The notes under the pieces were generated by a model, which made no database searches, was not told the DNA's origin, and worked only from the letters and a program-made list of their open reading frames with translations. From positions 15,461,195 to 15,525,194 of the forward strand of contig NC_047068.1 of assembly GCF_902459465.1 (NCBI RefSeq): a stretch of 64,000 nucleotides of DNA. The letters are read 5' to 3'. A program made the position numbers and the translations under genes. Origin of the DNA: Asterias rubens (lineage: Eukaryota; Echinodermata; Asteroidea; Forcipulatida; Asteriidae). Position 1 is the first letter of the stretch; the number at the start of each line of letters is the position of its first letter. Positions 60,490-64,000 of this stretch are shown in pieces.

Positions 60490-60822
60490 CAATACCTCAG
60501 GGCTTGTAGTTAAACATTTTTATTGGACCAGAATTTTGTTTAACAAGACCAGAATCCAGATAAGAAGTAGCCCCTGGCTTATAACACATCAATTGTTGTC
60601 TTTATTTGAACAACTGCTTATCTCGTTTGTCTGATTGAGACTTGAATCAACGTTTGGACAAAAAGTTCTGTTGTTCAATATAGTACTGACTTACTGAGTG
60701 ATGTATTAATGTTATTCAATAGACCTTTAAAAAATGCATTGACGTCATCCTGCCGCCATGTTGTAGACTGATGATGAAACAATTGAAACACATAGATTTG
60801 TATGCGAGGGGCATATGATTGG

Positions 60823-61032
60823 CTAGTCTTGGTGCAAGACGTTTCTTGTTTTCCTTTCACGCACAGCGCGGCCAACTCACCAACAGCGCGCGCCACGACT
60901 CACCTGACTTAGTCCACACAACGCCCCACGAGAAACGGGGTGGTGGGTGGACTAAGTCAGGTGAGTCGGTGCTGGCGCTGTTGGTGAGTTTGCCGCGCTG
61001 TGTGTGAAAGGAAAACGAGAAACGTCTTGCAC
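60823..61032. repeat. Long inverted repeat
   Basis: GCAAGACGTTTCTTGTTTTC, CTTTCACGCACAGCGCGGCC, AACTCACCAACAGCGC and CCTGACTTAGTCCA in the left arm are mirrored by TGGACTAAGTCAGG, GCGCTGTTGGTGAGTTTGCC, GCGCTGTGTGTGAAAG and GAAAACGAGAAACGTCTTGC. Arms of about 95 bp with a short loop (ACGAGAAACGGG). Confidence 0.85.
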
Positions 61033-61305
61033 TAATACTAACGATTGGCCCATGAATAACCTCCTTTTGACCTCAGGTGAGTCGGTGCTGGCACTGTTGG
61101 TGAGTTGGCCGCGCTGTGTGTGAAAGGAAAATGAGAAACGTCTTGCACTAATACTAACGATTGGCCCATGAATAACCTCCTTTTGACCTCAGGTGAGTCG
61201 GTGCTGGCACTGTTGGTGAGTTGGCCGTGCTGCGCGTGAAAGGAAAAACGAGAAATGTCTTGCACCAATACTAATGATTGGCCCATGAATAACCTCCTTA
61301 TAACC
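60958..61305 (+). repeat. 116-bp tandem repeat, three copies, sharing the inverted-repeat arm
   Basis: Copies start with CAGGTGAGTCGGTGCTGGC at 60958, 61074 and 61190 and end ATTGGCCCATGAATAACCTC. The first copy contains the right arm of the inverted repeat at 60823-61032, so only that arm was amplified, together with its flank. Confidence 0.85.
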
Positions 61306-61347
61306 CCTTATGACCTCTGGGTGAGGGCATCATGTTTATAATGTCTA

Positions 61348-61480
61348 TAGACCCTTTGCATAACGCGAAACGTTACAGGGACACAGGTCACATGTTTTTA
61401 TGCACTGATTTGCCTCCTTTTTCCTCAGTGAGGGCACTTTTTGCCCTCTTTGAGAGCGCTACCTGAGAGTGGTTACGTCA
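61348..61480 (+). mobile_element. Relative of the 56191-56367 element
   Basis: AGACCCTTTGCATAACGCGA, TTACAGGGACAC, TTTGCCTCCTTTTTCC, TCAGTGAGGGCACTTT and GGTTACGTCATGTGCAT follow the same order as at 56191-56367. The right end is lost. Confidence 0.5.
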
Positions 61481-62160
61481 TGTGCATCACTATTTTTGAA
61501 AAGTTGTGTGAGATTACAAACTATGGCCATCTGTTTTTGCTTTGCATTCATGGCTTTCAAAAACTAGGGGATCGGCGTTGTGTGTAGCTACATTGTATAT
61601 AGTACACCTCTAGACAGGTTCCTTAAAGTGATTTTTCACTGCCTGTTAACACTCAGACATACAGTCTGTAAGGAACATGAGAGCACTTAACGATGATGAG
61701 TGACCACTCATTATGGCCATTCAATATTTGCAGTATTTTATAATCAATTGAATTGACCACCTCGTATGCTTCCAGGGATGTCTTTGTTTCTCTTGTTATA
61801 AAATAACGAGTAGACCTTGTAGATTAGCACTTGTTAATTATGCAGAATATTGGCACGATGAAGTGAACATAGGCACCAAGGCATGTTCTCTGTGGTAAAG
61901 GGCACGCTATGAGGAAATTGTAAATTCTACTGTCCAGTAAAAATTGCTCTAGATCATTTCACGATCATTTCATGCTTTTCAAGGAAAAGCTCTTTCAAGG
62001 CAATGACCAGGGGGAGGGCGATCATCTATGTTGCCTATGTGCATGTTTTTGTGTTTGTTTTTGAAAGGGAAGTATTTTTTTTAAAGATTACTATTATTAA
62101 AATCACAGCTGAGAGCCATTGGCACAAAAGCAGACACCAAACAGGTATACCATGGTGTAA

Positions 62161-62240
62161 ACAAAAATCTACCTGGCAAGTAGATACACACATAATTGGT
62201 GTTACTGCAAACCAATATTTTCATGTAAATTGATACCCAT
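62161..62240 (+). repeat. Repeat family G copy
   Basis: AAAATCTACCTGGCAAGTAG, TTGGTGTTACTGCAAACCAA and TTGATACCCAT match 55656-55735. Confidence 0.6.
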
Positions 62241-63069
62241 AAAGCATTTTGTACAAAGTGTAGATTTGTGTTTCAGTTCATTCACTTTCTGTGAACAAGA
62301 GTCCAACTCAAACCGATATCTGTGTCCATCGGTGCACCAGGTATTTGCCATGTTGAGGTCAAATAAATATTATTGATAAAAAACCTAGGACGTTGTAGCC
62401 AATCCAATGGAAGAACTGTGATCACGTGACATGCATTAAGCATCAGCGTTGACAAGGCTTATCCAAATAGTAGCGGCATGTGTATTTGTTGTGCAACAGC
62501 TGTTATTTTTCTTGGCCCCAAGATGGAAAAACACAGCAACATCTAACTAGATATTAGCTGTTTCATGTCACACTTAACACTGGCACTTTGTACAGTTGTA
62601 TGAATATAAAACTAGGGGACTGGCCTTATTTAGTTTTCTATCCTAACCGGACCTTCTTTAGAGGCATAAAAAAGCAAAAGCATACCATGTAAGTTGGGTG
62701 TAAAGCTGTAAACATTCATGTTTGATTCTACCGATGTTGTATACACGTACATCACCCTTTAAGTTTTCAACAAAATGTAACATTTCTTTAAGATAAAATA
62801 TATTGGCAATAGTACCTGTTTAATGCATGCAAGCTCTTGGCGTTATAGAGTCTTAGTTTCTTTGTGTACTTTCTGAGGCAAATCTTTATCCCATATCTGC
62901 AGTTTTTTTATTGGTTTGAGGCAATGTTTTCCCCCATGGGGCAGAGAGTTTCTCTCCCCCTCTCACTTTTTCTCTCGCTGTCTGGTAGAATTTGGTTAGA
63001 GGGAGAATAGTTTTTAGATACAGGCTTACTGAGTGTGGAATATTATTTGTGTTTTGTTACTTTATGGAT

Positions 63070-63165
63070 CTGTACAGTGAAGCACTGAATACTCAGTACC
63101 ATTCACATGAATATTACTCGGGTGGGATTCGAACCCACAACCTTTGATATTCTAGAGCAGGCAAC
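63070..63165. mobile_element. tRNA-like repeat fragment
   Basis: GAATACTCAGTACCATTCAC, TTACTCGGGTGGGATTCGAA and CCCACAACCTTTGATATTCT match the repeat at 859-1176. A truncated copy. Confidence 0.55.
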
Positions 63166-64000
63166 TTTGGGAGGTTTGGATTCCAGTGTAGGATCATTTG
63201 TTTGATCTGTTCATATGGGTATGTTAAAGGTAGAGGTGGGAACTGGGATGGTGGCTTGAGTGGGGATAAAGAGAGGGATTGAGCTACAGTATGTATGCCT
63301 ACTGTAGGTTTGTAGCTCGTAGAGCTAAATTGAGCTAGTTTTTTTTTAAAGAGATAAATTTATCACAATGTCTTTTTGAAGAAGTTGATAACATTGGCTG
63401 ATTGCGTTTTGATGTGGTGGGAGGGTTGGGTGTTTGGCAATGTGTTTTGAGGTGAAAACTCTGTCCCCCAAACCCTACACCCCCTTAAAACCCAAACCTA
63501 CCCCTCCCTTACTTGCAGAATGGCATTATGTGCCCACCTGAAAATTACCATCTGCATGGTCAATCCAACGGAGGGAGATGAACATGAAATTTCCCAGGGG
63601 CCGGTAGAATAGCTCGTGATTAGGCCTATGCCATCGCAGAATTGCATTTTGACATCTTTGAGAGAGATTGAGTGTTTGGTAAGAGTATTGTTATTACCCT
63701 TAACCTGTCAAATAAAAAACCTACTGTGGCAATCAGCATATAAAGTGCATTATTGTATAGATACTCCAGGGTGGTGTGGGGGGTGGGGGGGGGGGGGTTG
63801 TGGGTAGGGGGGGTACTTATAGTAGCAACAGACAGTGTCACTATAAGGAGATAGGACTGACAATCCATGTCCATTCGGCAAGTGACTTTACATTATGAGG
63901 ATCCTGGTGGGGCATTGACCTTTCCTGTGGTTGGAACAGTCACAGCCGAGATAAAATGTCGTGTTGAATGTGTCGGATGATGGGAACTGTTCTCTTGATG

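Noticed and set aside
60097..60490. Minus-strand ORFs mentioning PCSLVIALVPLKCSSRN
   Set aside because: The same peptide appears at 28838-29056 because both lie in repeat family F. It is repeat sequence, not a gene family.

Overview
This is a eukaryotic, intron-rich, AT-rich window. Its dense load of short inverted-repeat transposons (MITEs) and tRNA-derived SINEs resembles what I know from echinoderms. A sea star or close relative is my best guess, but the sequence alone does not fix the species. There are no operons, CRISPR arrays or bacterial features.

Five genes can be supported by splice-consistent reading frames. (1) 1-338, minus: one exon of a type II membrane protein that runs off the left edge. 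(2) 3824-12225, minus: a complete 13-exon aldehyde dehydrogenase of the ALDH1/2 type (488 aa, no mitochondrial presequence, all catalytic residues present). (3) 15583-20177, plus: a 7-exon short-chain dehydrogenase/reductase. Its last exon carries about 31 copies of an 11-residue acidic/Gln repeat, giving a 758-aa protein. (4) 23308-26139, minus: ribosomal protein L10 (213 aa), with a non-coding 5'TOP first exon. (5) 26645-42604 and beyond, plus: at least 15 exons of an adaptor-like protein with a RUN domain, a PDZ-like segment and a PTB/PID domain. The PTB end lies outside what I could find.

The ALDH and SDR genes are divergent, about 3.4 kb apart. Both chemistries occur in retinoid and lipid-aldehyde metabolism (alcohol to aldehyde to acid), so a functional pairing is possible but only inferred. 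The L10 and RUN genes are also divergent, with about 500 bp between the L10 start site and the RUN-gene ATG, so they probably share a promoter region.

From about 42.6 kb to the right end I found no further confident exon, only one weak candidate at 59060-59220. That region is a long intron or gene-poor DNA made of MITEs, SINE heads, tandem repeats, an old LINE 3' end and a 261-bp (AAT)n tract.

Several transposons are nested at intact TTAA sites, so their insertion order can be read directly. The most unusual features are the SDR repeat tail and a 57-bp minisatellite (about 19 copies) filling the intron just before exon 9 of the RUN gene, in which every unit looks like a 3' splice site.
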